Assembly: GCA_012510935.1 (NCBI GenBank)
Contig: JAAZHB010000169.1
Location: 1 to 17,425 of the forward strand
DNA: 17,425 nt
From: Clostridiales bacterium
Lineage (GTDB): Bacteria > Bacillota_A > Clostridia > Peptostreptococcales > Anaerovoracaceae
Direction of reading: 5' to 3'
Under the pieces are notes generated by a model. That model did not search any database, was not told the DNA's origin, and saw nothing but the letters and a program-made list of their open reading frames with translations. Every line of letters begins with the position of its first letter. The stretch's first letter is position 1. Of the stretch, positions 1 to 7,795 are shown in pieces. The translations under genes and the position numbers were made by a program.

Positions 1-821
1 CAGTCGCTAGATTTATTCCTGCAATTATTAATGCACCGATTGTTTTGCTTTCACCCTATACCGGATGGATATTTTTTGTTAATCAAAATAATGATTATTC
101 GCGTGGACCACTATTTTGGGTGTTTATTTTAACTTTTGCTTTTTCTATCATTTTAGCGCTTATAGCAAAGTTTAAAATTGTACATTTCACGCATGGATAT
201 TTTAGATTACGAATTTTTGTTGGATGTGTTGTTATGCTTGTTGGAATGAGTTTTCAGGTTATATTTCCACAGTATCACTCAACTTGGATCATTATCTGTG
301 TATTCTTTATTTTGGATTATGCCATAGTGTGTGAAATCAATAGTATGATAGATGGGGTTACTGGACTATTGAATAAGACTGTTTTCAATAATCAAATTAG
401 CCATCTTCACATAGATGAGAACGATAATTATTATATTATTATGATGGATATAAATGATTTTAAAACTGTTAATGATACTAAAGGGCATTTATATGGAGAT
501 AAGTGCTTGCGTGAAATTGCATCTATTCTTGAGAATGTATTTAAAAGGAATGGAAATGTTTTTCGCTTCGGAGGCGACGAATTCTGTGTGTTAATTAATG
601 CAAAGTCAGATTTGGCGTTTAAACAGCTTATTGATAACTTGCATAGAGAAATACTATTGTGCAGGGAGAAGAACGACAATTTACCGGGACTCGCAATTGG
701 ATTTTCCAAATTCAGACCTGGATCTTCTATTCATGAAATAATTGATGATGCAGACTTTAATATGTACAATACTAAGAAGATGATGAAGGATAAAGTTGAT
801 TCAGATGTTTTTATTCTCTAA
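1..821 (+). CDS. Membrane-bound GGDEF diguanylate cyclase (5' end cut off by window)
   Basis: This protein probably makes cyclic di-GMP from two GTP at the cytoplasmic membrane. The frame is already open at position 3, well upstream of the first possible internal start (TTG at 45), so the true start lies outside the window. The visible N-terminal part holds at least three hydrophobic segments (roughly bases 105-170, 205-275 and 280-340), a sensor region with no recognised ligand. The C-terminal GGDEF domain starts with DGVTGLLNK and contains MMDINDFKTVND followed by GHLYGD. The signature GGDEF is intact at 570-584, so activity is expected. The inhibitory RxxD site five residues before the signature is absent (KRNG there), so product feedback at that site is unlikely. 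No EAL domain follows. The next gene starts 120 bases downstream and is probably transcribed separately. The family call is firm; the signal sensed is unknown. Confidence 0.93.
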   Translation, partial: VARFIPAIINAPIVLLSPYTGWIFFVNQNNDYSRGPLFWVFILTFAFSIILALIAKFKIVHFTHGYFRLRIFVGCVVMLVGMSFQVIFPQYHSTWIIICVFFILDYAIVCEINSMIDGVTGLLNKTVFNNQISHLHIDENDNYYIIMMDINDFKTVNDTKGHLYGDKCLREIASILENVFKRNGNVFRFGGDEFCVLINAKSDLAFKQLIDNLHREILLCREKNDNLPGLAIGFSKFRPGSSIHEIIDDADFNMYNTKKMMKDKVDSDVFIL

Positions 822-928
822 TTAATATTCTGCTTCTAATATATGAAAAATTATTTCTAATAACACTTTTTAAAAGATAATATAAGTACAAATCATTACA
901 GACTTAAGAATTTTAAGAGATTTCACAT

Positions 929-933
929 GGGAG
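929..933 (+). promoter_or_regulatory. Ribosome binding site fixing the WYL regulator start
   Basis: GGGAG lies 8 bases ahead of the ATG at 942. The in-frame ATG at 927, five codons earlier, has no comparable site and would place this Shine-Dalgarno inside the coding region. The 942 start is therefore preferred. Confidence 0.7.
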
Positions 934-941
934 ATATTGCA

Positions 942-1928
942 ATGGATAGCTTTGAATCAAAGAAATTAGCGCTTATTCGTATTTGGCAAATTTTAAATGA
1001 ATACAGTAATTTTGAACATCCCCTTACTCAAGATGAAATTAAGAAACTTCTTGATATTGATTACGGGATTATTCTGGAGCGTAAAACAATCAGTCGCAAC
1101 ATTTCTCTTCTGAAAGAAGCTGGCGTCGATATTAAAGAGTGCCATGACGGATGCTTTTTGGCAACGCGTGACTTTGAAGATTCCGAACTACATTTGCTAA
1201 TTGATAGTGTTTTGTGCAGCAGACATATTTCAGCATCTTATTCAAAGGACTTAATTAATCGACTTTGCAAGCTATCAAGCAAGCATTTTAAATCACATGT
1301 TAAGAATGTGTATTCAGTTAACGATTGGAATAAAACAGATAATCAGGCTTTTTTCTATAATGTTGAGGTTATAGACGAGGCAATAGAACATAATCTTCAG
1401 ATTTCATATGATTTTAACAAATATGGAGTCGATATGAAGATGTACAAAAGCTCGAGGCAGACAGTGAGTCCTTATCTACTATTGCTACATAATCAGCGAT
1501 ACTATTTGATGGCTTATAGCGAATATTGGAAAAATATGGTTTTCCATAGGCTTGATAGGATAACGAATATTGAGTGCAGTGATGAGGCGGCGACTCAGCT
1601 CAGAAGCTTAGATGGATATAAAAACGGAATTGACTATAAATCTTTAGCATCAGCTATGCCTTATATGTACACAGATAAGCCCGAGGCGATTACTTTTATT
1701 GCAGATAAATGTATTTTGGATCAGATTGTTGATTGGTTTGGTAAATCTATTGGAGTACTGGAACAGGACGGGGATGACTCAAAGCTTATTATTACTGTAA
1801 ACGCTAGTCCGACTGCAATGGAGCATTGGGCAATGCAATACATTAATCATGTTGAAATTACAGAGCCTTTAAGTCTTAGAAATAAAATTAAAGAAGCATT
1901 AGATAATGGAGTTGCGAAGTATGAATAG
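942..1928 (+). CDS. WYL-domain transcriptional regulator with N-terminal HTH
   Basis: A 328-residue DNA-binding regulator and the first gene of the HNH-methyltransferase cassette. Residues about 8-66 form a winged helix-turn-helix (recognition region near ERKTISRNISLL). Residues about 140-215 are the WYL domain, with QTVSPYLLLLHNQRYYLMAY followed by the typical HRLDRI strand. Residues about 245-320 resemble the C-terminal WCX extension. In this family WYL domains bind nucleic acid or nucleotide ligands and often control defence genes; here that role is inferred from the neighbours. The start at 942 is preferred because GGGAG precedes it by 8 bases; an ATG at 927 is an alternative. The stop overlaps the start of the HNH gene by 8 bases, so the two are almost certainly co-transcribed and translationally coupled. 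No convincing promoter was found in the AT-rich 120-base gap upstream. Family call is firm. Confidence 0.9.
   Translation: MDSFESKKLALIRIWQILNEYSNFEHPLTQDEIKKLLDIDYGIILERKTISRNISLLKEAGVDIKECHDGCFLATRDFEDSELHLLIDSVLCSRHISASYSKDLINRLCKLSSKHFKSHVKNVYSVNDWNKTDNQAFFYNVEVIDEAIEHNLQISYDFNKYGVDMKMYKSSRQTVSPYLLLLHNQRYYLMAYSEYWKNMVFHRLDRITNIECSDEAATQLRSLDGYKNGIDYKSLASAMPYMYTDKPEAITFIADKCILDQIVDWFGKSIGVLEQDGDDSKLIITVNASPTAMEHWAMQYINHVEITEPLSLRNKIKEALDNGVAKYE
1908..1911 (+). promoter_or_regulatory. Ribosome binding site fixing the HNH gene start
   Basis: GGAG lies 9 bases ahead of the ATG at 1921. The alternative in-frame ATG at 1906 overlaps this site and has none of its own. The site lies inside the end of the WYL gene, as expected for a coupled pair. 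Confidence 0.65.
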
Positions 1929-3042
1929 GCACAATGGTGAAATACTGCTGCAAATACCAAGTTCGAATAATTTGCCTACACCGATACTTTCGCATGCTTT
2001 CGATAAAATGAGCGAAAGTTATAAAATCTTTTGGTTCAAGGCGATTTTGGAAGAATCACAGGGTGGTGAGAGGCGAATTGAATATAGAAAGCTTATTGAG
2101 AGAATGATTGTTGATGCTTGGTACATGGTAAGCGAGTTCAAGCTAAATCTTGGACCTGCCGACACCCTTGAGAAAATAATCAAGCATATTTTTGAAGTAA
2201 GCAATCTAAAGTCTCTGGATAAAGCAGAGACTATTTTTGCATTTATTGAGAAAAACGACGATAAGCTTCTTAAAACATATATGAATACATTGACAAAGAA
2301 TGTTCCATATCGGTTTCAAGCACCGTTTATGCCAGAGATAAGTTCAAATATTTGGTCAAATTTGGCAACAACTATAGGATACACCAACAGCCAAGCGGGA
2401 TTGATGTATACAATAGAATATACAAGAGGCCTGGATTCTGCGATAGTTTTAGATGAAAAGTGGCTTGATTATATCAACAATAACTATGGAATTTTGATGG
2501 GTTGGGCAGATTTTAACCTGATTAATTATTTGCAAAGACGGAATCCAACTGTACCTGGTATTTCTAGCAAGCTGTATCCTCCTCAGGAACGCAAGTTAGC
2601 AACGGTGACAAAATATTGGAAGGGAATTATCGAGCGTCAGCCAGTTTACAATATTTATACGGATGAGCCAATGTGCATCCAGGATCTTTCTATAGATCAC
2701 TTTGTTCCGTGGTCATATATCGCAAGTGATGAGTTGTGGGATCTAACGCCAACTACCAAGAGTGTGAATAGCAGCAAGAGTAATAATCTTCCAAGTTGGG
2801 AGAGATATTTCTCAGGCCTTTGCAAAGTTGAATATGATGCATATCTTCTGGCAAATAAGGACGAAGATGTCCAGAAACTATTTGAGAAGTGTAGCAGGGA
2901 GAACATTAATAACGAAGAGATAAAGTATCACCTGTATAGACCAAATCAGACATATATAGATTTTGCTGGGCAGCTCGAGAATATTCTTCTGCCAGTTTAT
3001 GAGTCAGCCAAAAACATGGGCTTTAATGAGTGGACATATTAA
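1921..3042 (+). CDS. HNH endonuclease domain protein
   Basis: A 373-residue protein with a mostly helical N-terminal region of unknown role (about 1-235) and a C-terminal HNH nuclease domain (about 236-300). The domain reads LSIDHFVPWSYIASDELWDL, then NSSKSNNLP. D259-H260 give the Asp-His pair with the catalytic base, and N283 is the metal-region Asn. No zinc-binding CxxC pair frames the domain, so this is the zinc-free kind of HNH fold. The N-terminal SYKIFWFKAIL and AWYMVSEFKL stretches resemble, from memory, a domain common in HNH proteins of defence islands. It should cut DNA, but its target is not visible. It overlaps the WYL gene by 8 bases and shares one base (TAATG) with the methyltransferase, so all three form one translation-coupled unit. 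The start at 1921 is chosen over ATG 1906 because of the GGAG. Nuclease family is firm; function in defence is inference. Confidence 0.85.
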   Translation: MNRHNGEILLQIPSSNNLPTPILSHAFDKMSESYKIFWFKAILEESQGGERRIEYRKLIERMIVDAWYMVSEFKLNLGPADTLEKIIKHIFEVSNLKSLDKAETIFAFIEKNDDKLLKTYMNTLTKNVPYRFQAPFMPEISSNIWSNLATTIGYTNSQAGLMYTIEYTRGLDSAIVLDEKWLDYINNNYGILMGWADFNLINYLQRRNPTVPGISSKLYPPQERKLATVTKYWKGIIERQPVYNIYTDEPMCIQDLSIDHFVPWSYIASDELWDLTPTTKSVNSSKSNNLPSWERYFSGLCKVEYDAYLLANKDEDVQKLFEKCSRENINNEEIKYHLYRPNQTYIDFAGQLENILLPVYESAKNMGFNEWTY

Positions 3043-3641
3043 TGATTAATTGCAAAAAAGCGACATTAGAATATTATAATGAGAATGCGGAGAACTATGT
3101 GAATGACACTCTGAATGCCGATATGCAAGAAATGTACGATTGGTTCTTGAAATACCTAAGCGAAGGTGCAAGCATTCTTGATTTAGGCTGTGGAACTGGG
3201 CGTGACAGCAAGTTTTTTCTATCAAAAGGATTTAAAGTTACAGCGGTGGACGGCTCACAGACTCTTTGCGATTTTGCGTCGGAATATATAGGTCAGGATG
3301 TTCGATGCATGCTTTTTGAGGAACTAGACTACGAGAATGAGTTTAATGGAATTTGGGCATGCGCCTCTATTTTGCATGTGCCCGAGGCGGAACTTCCGAA
3401 AATATTTAATAGGATGAAGAATGCATTGCGAGAGAATGGCTACATTTATATTTCATTTAAGTATGGAAAAGGGGAATGCGTAAGAAAGGATAGAAGTTTT
3501 ACGGACTTGACGGAGGAATCTTTGAATACGTTGATTGCTCAAATTGATAACCTAGAAGTTGTTGAGACAAAGCTAACTGGGGATGTTCGAGAAGGGAGAA
3601 GTTCAGAGCAGTGGCTGAATGCAATCCTTAAGAAGAAGTAG
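3042..3641 (+). CDS. Class I SAM-dependent methyltransferase
   Basis: A 199-residue Rossmann-fold methyltransferase. Motif I is ILDLGCGTGRD (about 45-55), and the acidic residue closing strand 2 is in TAVDGS (67-72). The motif IV position reads FNGIWACASILHVP (101-114), followed by an ALRENGYIYISFKYG strand (128-142). The DPPY/NPPY motif of amino DNA methyltransferases and the PC motif of cytosine-5 enzymes are both missing, so it is unlikely to be the modification half of a classical restriction system. The overall pattern is closer to TehB-like and small-substrate methyltransferases. Substrate unknown. The ATG at 3042 shares one base with the stop of the HNH gene (TAATG), the usual sign of coupling; a GTG at 3030 in the same frame is the alternative start. 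A strong terminator follows 70 bases after the stop. Fold is firm, substrate is not. Confidence 0.85.
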   Translation: MINCKKATLEYYNENAENYVNDTLNADMQEMYDWFLKYLSEGASILDLGCGTGRDSKFFLSKGFKVTAVDGSQTLCDFASEYIGQDVRCMLFEELDYENEFNGIWACASILHVPEAELPKIFNRMKNALRENGYIYISFKYGKGECVRKDRSFTDLTEESLNTLIAQIDNLEVVETKLTGDVREGRSSEQWLNAILKKK

Positions 3642-3710
3642 TTTGAATGGGATCCGCCGCTTAAGAGGGGATATCGTGGCGTTGTTATAAATAAAGGACG
3701 TAAATACGGA

Positions 3711-3740
3711 GACATCACACATTTGTGTGGTGTCTTTTTT
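3711..3740 (+). terminator. Intrinsic terminator after the WYL-HNH-methyltransferase cassette
   Basis: A 10-bp stem (GACATCACAC with GTGTGGTGTC, one G-T wobble) closes a 4-base ATTT loop and is followed by six T. It separates the cassette from the pilus operon. Confidence 0.92.
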
Positions 3741-3756
3741 CACGGCTAGAACTGTA

Positions 3757-3785
3757 CTGAAAGTGAAAACGACTCGGAGTATATT
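3757..3785 (+). promoter_or_regulatory. Candidate promoter of the Tad/Flp pilus operon
   Basis: CTGAAA (3757-3762), 17 bases, then TATATT (3780-3785). The spacing is ideal and each box matches the housekeeping consensus in 4 and 5 of 6 positions. It lies between the upstream terminator and the first pilus gene. It is a candidate by inspection only. Confidence 0.45.
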
Positions 3786-3831
3786 TGAAATACATTCACT
3801 TAAGCGGTGAAATCAAAGAGTCTAAGGATAA

Positions 3832-3835
3832 AGGA
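3832..3835 (+). promoter_or_regulatory. Ribosome binding site fixing the TadZ-like start
   Basis: AGGA (within AAGGAAG) lies 10 bases ahead of the ATG at 3846. The in-frame GTG at 3807 has no Shine-Dalgarno and would sit only about 15 bases from the predicted transcription start. Confidence 0.6.
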
Positions 3836-3845
3836 AGTGAAGCAA

Positions 3846-4751
3846 ATGTATGTGAATTTACTCATTAAGGAAGAGGAATTTAGAGATGCTTTTATTGAGA
3901 TTATTGCGACTCTTGACATGAGCATAGTATGCCAAGTGATAAGTTTTGATGAGATAAAACTGGCACCAGTAAATAGCATATTTGCAACGGATTATGTTAA
4001 TGAAGATGTTGAGAGTGCATTACCACTTGATAGAACTCTTTTCTTGAATCCTTTTGCAATCGAAACGAATAGAGAATTGTTGAAGGGACGGTATGTGGCA
4101 TATAAATATTCAAGGGTGGAGACCATTATTCCTCTATTAAAGGAAATTTATTGTCAATATACAGGTGATGATTACTGGCAACAACTCGGTGGAAATATTT
4201 ATGCCGTGATAGGTGACTCAGAGACAATAGATTTTCGGCGTTACTCAAAGCGTCTTGCGAGTGAATTGGTTTATCGTGGGAAGAAGACAGTTGGCATTCT
4301 TTCTATGAAATTCATTTACGAATATGGGTCGGCAGATTATCCTGAGACGAATTATTCAAAACTAATGTATTACGAGTCAATTGGAAGAGATTGGAGCACA
4401 GAGACGTTTTTCGCTGAAGATGAGCGAGGAGTGTTTTGCTTTAGGCAGCCAAATGGAGTTAATCCAATAATCTATCATAATCAGAAGGAACAGGAACAGT
4501 TTTTGCAAAATGTCGTTTCAAGATTTGATGCAGTAATTATTGATATTGGGACAATTTTCTCAAAGACAAATTCAAATGTCATTATGAGAGCAACTCACTG
4601 TTTTGCTTTTAGGAAGAAGGCTGGTACTAATATATTAGAGTCGTTTTTTGATGTTGATACATTAGAGAAGTTCACGATAATAAATGCAAACGATGGAATT
4701 GATGCTTGCGATATAAAGCTAAACAGTATACTTACACATATGCTTGATTAA
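3846..4751 (+). CDS. TadZ/CpaE-like pilus localisation protein with degenerate P-loop
   Basis: A 301-residue protein directly ahead of the TadA ATPase, the place normally held by TadZ/CpaE, a MinD/ParA-type ATPase that positions Tad pili. The layout fits: an N-terminal region of about 115 residues, then a first strand at 117-123 (GNIYAVIGD) where a deviant Walker A should follow, a helix RLASELVYRGKKTVGILSM (136-154), and a Walker B-like strand FDAVIIDIG (227-235). The Walker A itself is gone: at 122-135 the sequence reads IGDSETIDFRRYSK, with no GGxGKT. The protein therefore probably does not hydrolyse ATP in the usual way and may act as a structural or binding partner. The ATG at 3846 is preferred over GTG 3807 because AAGGAAG precedes it. 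A 52-base gap leads to tadA. The assignment rests on position and fold pattern; a direct family search would settle it. Confidence 0.65.
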   Translation: MYVNLLIKEEEFRDAFIEIIATLDMSIVCQVISFDEIKLAPVNSIFATDYVNEDVESALPLDRTLFLNPFAIETNRELLKGRYVAYKYSRVETIIPLLKEIYCQYTGDDYWQQLGGNIYAVIGDSETIDFRRYSKRLASELVYRGKKTVGILSMKFIYEYGSADYPETNYSKLMYYESIGRDWSTETFFAEDERGVFCFRQPNGVNPIIYHNQKEQEQFLQNVVSRFDAVIIDIGTIFSKTNSNVIMRATHCFAFRKKAGTNILESFFDVDTLEKFTIINANDGIDACDIKLNSILTHMLD

Positions 4752-4803
4752 AGGCAAATTGTATTGAGCAAAATGTTAGCTGCGAAGGGTTGTGAATCAT
4801 GAA

Positions 4804-6030
4804 ATGAATAAAAAAGATATTGTGAATAGACACTCTCTGGTTATAGGACGGATTGTTGGCGATATAAGATTCAAGCTAACATCTGACGACGGAGAATATC
4901 CAGAAGATGATGAGATTTATAAATTAATTGAGGATGAATTATTTAATGATTGTCAGATGAGTTTACTATCAGCATTTGAGACTAAAGTAATCATAGAAAG
5001 TTCATTTATTAGGATTAAGAACAAATATGGTGTTTTGACAGAACTATTGGACTGTTCATCAGTAAACGAAATAATGGTTAACGGACCAGGTGATATTTTT
5101 GCTGAGCAGAACGGTGAACTGGTTAGAATCGACAATGCTTTTTTGTCAGAAGGGGAGCTTGAAGAAATCATTCGAATGCTAGCCTCGGATGTACATAGAG
5201 AGATAAATGAAGCTTCGCCGATAGTGGATGCAAGGCTGCCAGCAGGATACAGGGTTAATGGCGTACTCAATAATGTGGCACTTAATGGGCCGATTCTTAC
5301 AATCAGAAAATTTTCGGAGAATGATATTACTTTGGATGACTTAATTTATAGTGGAAGTATTAGCGAAGAGTGTGCTGAAATGCTCTCGAATTTGGTTCGA
5401 TGTGGATATAACGTTTTTATCAGCGGAGGGACATCTTCGGGTAAAACAACTTTTCTTAATGCTCTTTCGATGAAGATAGGCAGGCAGGAGAGAGTTGTAA
5501 TAATCGAGGACTCGGCAGAATTAAAGATTAATAATGTTGTCAACAAAGTTCATATGGAATGTAGAAATGCTAATTCAATAGGTAAGGGCGAGGTTAATAT
5601 GCAAATGCTTATTAAGACTAGTTTAAGAATGAGGCCAGATAGAATAATAGTCGGCGAAGTAAGAGGAAAAGAGGTAGTAGATATGATACAAGCGATGAAC
5701 ACAGGGCATTCAGGATCAATGAGCACCGGGCATGGGAATTCAATCAAGGGAATGCTTAATAGGCTTGAGACAATGTATCTAATGGATGCACAGATTCCGC
5801 TTTATTCTGTTAAGAATCAGATTGCCAATGCAATAGATATCATGGTGCATTTGCAAAGAGATTCAAAGGGACATAGAGGCGTAGTAGAGGTCGCTGAACT
5901 CTGTGGATATGACGGTAATGACTATAATTTAAACTATTTGTACCAGCGAAATTCTGATGGTGCTCTTATAGGCACTGGAAAATCACTTGTTGATAGAAAT
6001 CGACTAGAGCGAGGATCAGTTTATGACTAA
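4804..6030 (+). CDS. tadA: TadA/CpaF secretion ATPase of the Flp pilus
   Basis: The cytoplasmic hexameric ATPase that drives assembly of Tad/Flp pili. All hallmark motifs are present (408-residue numbering): a conserved N2 region EIMVNGPGDIFAEQNGEL (89-106), Walker A SGGTSSGKTT (207-216), the Asp box ERVVIIEDSAEL (229-240), Walker B RPDRIIVGEVRGKE (277-290) and the His box TGHSGSMSTGHG (300-311). Length is normal for the family. The start is uncertain. ATG 4804 has GTGA 8 bases ahead and GAAGGG 14 bases ahead; GTG 4792 would add four residues but has the GAAGGG only 2 bases away. The stop overlaps tadB by 8 bases. This is the anchor gene that identifies the operon, and its call is very firm. 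Confidence 0.97.
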   Translation: MNKKDIVNRHSLVIGRIVGDIRFKLTSDDGEYPEDDEIYKLIEDELFNDCQMSLLSAFETKVIIESSFIRIKNKYGVLTELLDCSSVNEIMVNGPGDIFAEQNGELVRIDNAFLSEGELEEIIRMLASDVHREINEASPIVDARLPAGYRVNGVLNNVALNGPILTIRKFSENDITLDDLIYSGSISEECAEMLSNLVRCGYNVFISGGTSSGKTTFLNALSMKIGRQERVVIIEDSAELKINNVVNKVHMECRNANSIGKGEVNMQMLIKTSLRMRPDRIIVGEVRGKEVVDMIQAMNTGHSGSMSTGHGNSIKGMLNRLETMYLMDAQIPLYSVKNQIANAIDIMVHLQRDSKGHRGVVEVAELCGYDGNDYNLNYLYQRNSDGALIGTGKSLVDRNRLERGSVYD

Positions 6031-6766
6031 TTTAAACAAATACGAGCTAGGCGTCTGGGAGAATAGACTTTTGTATGTTGCTTTAGTAATTTGCGGAATC
6101 GTGGTATCACTTATTTTCTATAAGAATATTATCTACGCAATAGTAATAATTCCTTTGGCGAAGAAGATTAAGGAATTCTATGTAGATTTCAGAATCAAGA
6201 AGAGAAAGAATGATTATATTATTCAATTCAAGGACTTCCTTTTCGTTGCTGCAACCTCGATTGGAGCAGGTAGATCTATGAAAGAGGCGATAGGAGAGGC
6301 AATTCCATCGTTGAAAGAGATATATGGGGAAGGTTCAGTTTTGGTTAAGGAATTGAGCATTGCTTACGAAAGAATGGACCTAGGCGGGGAACATGATGTG
6401 ACGGTTCTCTCGGATTTTGCAATAGCAAGCGGTATGCAGGATGTAATAGATTTTATAACAATATATTCAATTTGTAAGACAACAGGAGCGAGCTTAATTA
6501 TAGCAATGAATAAGGCGGCAACGGTAATTATTGACAAGATCACAATTGAGAAGGAAATAGAAGAAATAGTTAGTCGTAAAAAAAATGAAGGCATCTTTAT
6601 CTTCGCAATGCCGATAATCGTAATTATATTTCTGAATGTTTTTTCGCCAGACTATATTGCTCCGTTATATGATGCTTTTATTGGAAGAATAATAATGACT
6701 ACAGTAATAGCGGCAAATATTGGAATATATGGAATAATTCAGAAAATAACAAATATAAGCATATGA
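6023..6766 (+). CDS. tadB: TadB-like inner-membrane platform protein (type II secretion F domain)
   Basis: A 247-residue integral membrane protein that should form, with TadC, the membrane platform turned by TadA. A hydrophobic stretch at about 16-45 comes first. A cytoplasmic T2SSF-like four-helix region follows (about 65-190), with AATSIGAGRSMKEAI near its start and TGASLIIAMNKAATVI near its end. Two terminal membrane segments lie at about 195-213 and 222-243. It is somewhat shorter than many TadB proteins, mainly at the N-terminus. AGGA ends 7 bases ahead of the ATG. It overlaps tadA by 8 bases and tadC by 4 (ATGA), so the three are coupled. The call rests on domain and on position. Confidence 0.9.
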   Translation: MTNLNKYELGVWENRLLYVALVICGIVVSLIFYKNIIYAIVIIPLAKKIKEFYVDFRIKKRKNDYIIQFKDFLFVAATSIGAGRSMKEAIGEAIPSLKEIYGEGSVLVKELSIAYERMDLGGEHDVTVLSDFAIASGMQDVIDFITIYSICKTTGASLIIAMNKAATVIIDKITIEKEIEEIVSRKKNEGIFIFAMPIIVIIFLNVFSPDYIAPLYDAFIGRIIMTTVIAANIGIYGIIQKITNISI

Positions 6767-7767
6767 AGAGAATTAGAGAGTTATACAGCAATGCCAGATT
6801 TAATAAAAAGCTTGTTCAAAGCATCTATATTATTACCCTAATATGTGCATTGTTATGCCTGGTTATTGCATTTAAAGGTAATGGTTCAAAGGGAAGTTAT
6901 ATCATTGATAAGAAAGGCAATATTGTCGGTATTGAGAGAGCTTCGTTAGAAAGTGCAGAGCAATATGATTTGGAAGTAGAGATTCAGAGCGAAGAAGGTG
7001 TTAAATCTAAGGATATTTCTATTAGAAAAAGAGCAGTTCAAAGCGAAAAAAATGCGAAGAAAGAAACTAAGAAAGAGGACAGTGCAGCAGAAAGAGAGGC
7101 TGAGCTAAACAGTATTATTACTGAAGCGGAGTTATCTAGTAAGAAGACAATACTGCTTCCAGGGAAATTAAGTGATGGCAGTAAATTAGTGTGGAGAAGC
7201 AAGAAAGAAAGTGGCGGAAACTATTATCTTATTGCTATGTGTTATTTGCTCGGAGTTGGTCTAATCATTTATCAGGAATATAAGAAAGAAAAAAATCCTT
7301 TAGAAGATCATAGAGACGATATACTGATTTCGCTTCCGCGATTTACTAATCAGCTTCTGTTGATGTTAGGTGCTGGAATGATATTAAGTGACTCTTTTAC
7401 AAGAATATCCAATAGTTATGAATATATTCCTGAAGAGGATCGAGGATATTTTGAAGATGCAATAATTGAGTTGAGCCGGAAGAACTCGGATCATAGGACA
7501 AGCACCGCTACATTAATTAGAGATATGGCTTCCGAAAATAATACTAAAGAATTAATGAGAATTGCGACAATACTGACTGAGAACGAAAGAAGGGGAAGCG
7601 ATATTATTGAGAGTCTTACTAGAGAAAGCCAATTCTTGTGGAATATGAGACGCATTATAGCTAATGAAAAGGGTAAGTCAATCGACACAAAGATGGCGGC
7701 ACCTCTAGGCATGCTACTTGTTCTTCTAATAGGAATAACGATGGCACCAGCAATTTTGGCAATGTAA
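6763..7767 (+). CDS. tadC: TadC-like platform protein with extracytoplasmic insert
   Basis: A 334-residue second platform protein. The C-terminal half carries the F domain: LPRFTNQLLLMLGAGM (191-206), a helical body to about 310, then a membrane segment MAAPLGMLLVLLIGITMAPA (311-330). The N-terminal half is unusual. A membrane segment at 18-37 and another at 154-170 enclose about 115 residues that should lie outside the cell. This ectodomain has a short beta-rich start (YIIDKKGNIVGIERA), a Lys/Glu-rich middle (about 90-115) and a segment ending LSDGSKLVWRSKKE. I recall similar inserts in clostridial pilus loci but cannot name the fold. The start overlaps tadB by 4 bases (ATGA). The pilin gene follows after 28 bases. 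The F-domain call is firm; the role of the ectodomain is unknown. Confidence 0.88.
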   Translation: MKRIRELYSNARFNKKLVQSIYIITLICALLCLVIAFKGNGSKGSYIIDKKGNIVGIERASLESAEQYDLEVEIQSEEGVKSKDISIRKRAVQSEKNAKKETKKEDSAAEREAELNSIITEAELSSKKTILLPGKLSDGSKLVWRSKKESGGNYYLIAMCYLLGVGLIIYQEYKKEKNPLEDHRDDILISLPRFTNQLLLMLGAGMILSDSFTRISNSYEYIPEEDRGYFEDAIIELSRKNSDHRTSTATLIRDMASENNTKELMRIATILTENERRGSDIIESLTRESQFLWNMRRIIANEKGKSIDTKMAAPLGMLLVLLIGITMAPAILAM

Positions 7768-7781
7768 ATTATTAAGTAAAT

Positions 7782-7787
7782 AGGAGG
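7782..7787 (+). promoter_or_regulatory. Very strong ribosome binding site of the pilin gene
   Basis: A full AGGAGG lies 8 bases ahead of the ATG at 7796. It is the best Shine-Dalgarno in the operon and fits high output of a major pilin. Confidence 0.8.
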
Positions 7788-7795
7788 AATAGGAT

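Noticed and set aside
851..886. Possible promoter before the WYL regulator (GATAAT or TATAAG boxes)
   Set aside because: No -35 element with suitable spacing could be paired with either box in this very AT-rich stretch.
3642..3749. Frame stays open for 35 codons after the methyltransferase stop, as if a readthrough extension or broken gene
   Set aside because: The stretch contains the full intrinsic terminator and has no recognisable protein pattern; open frames of this length are expected by chance.
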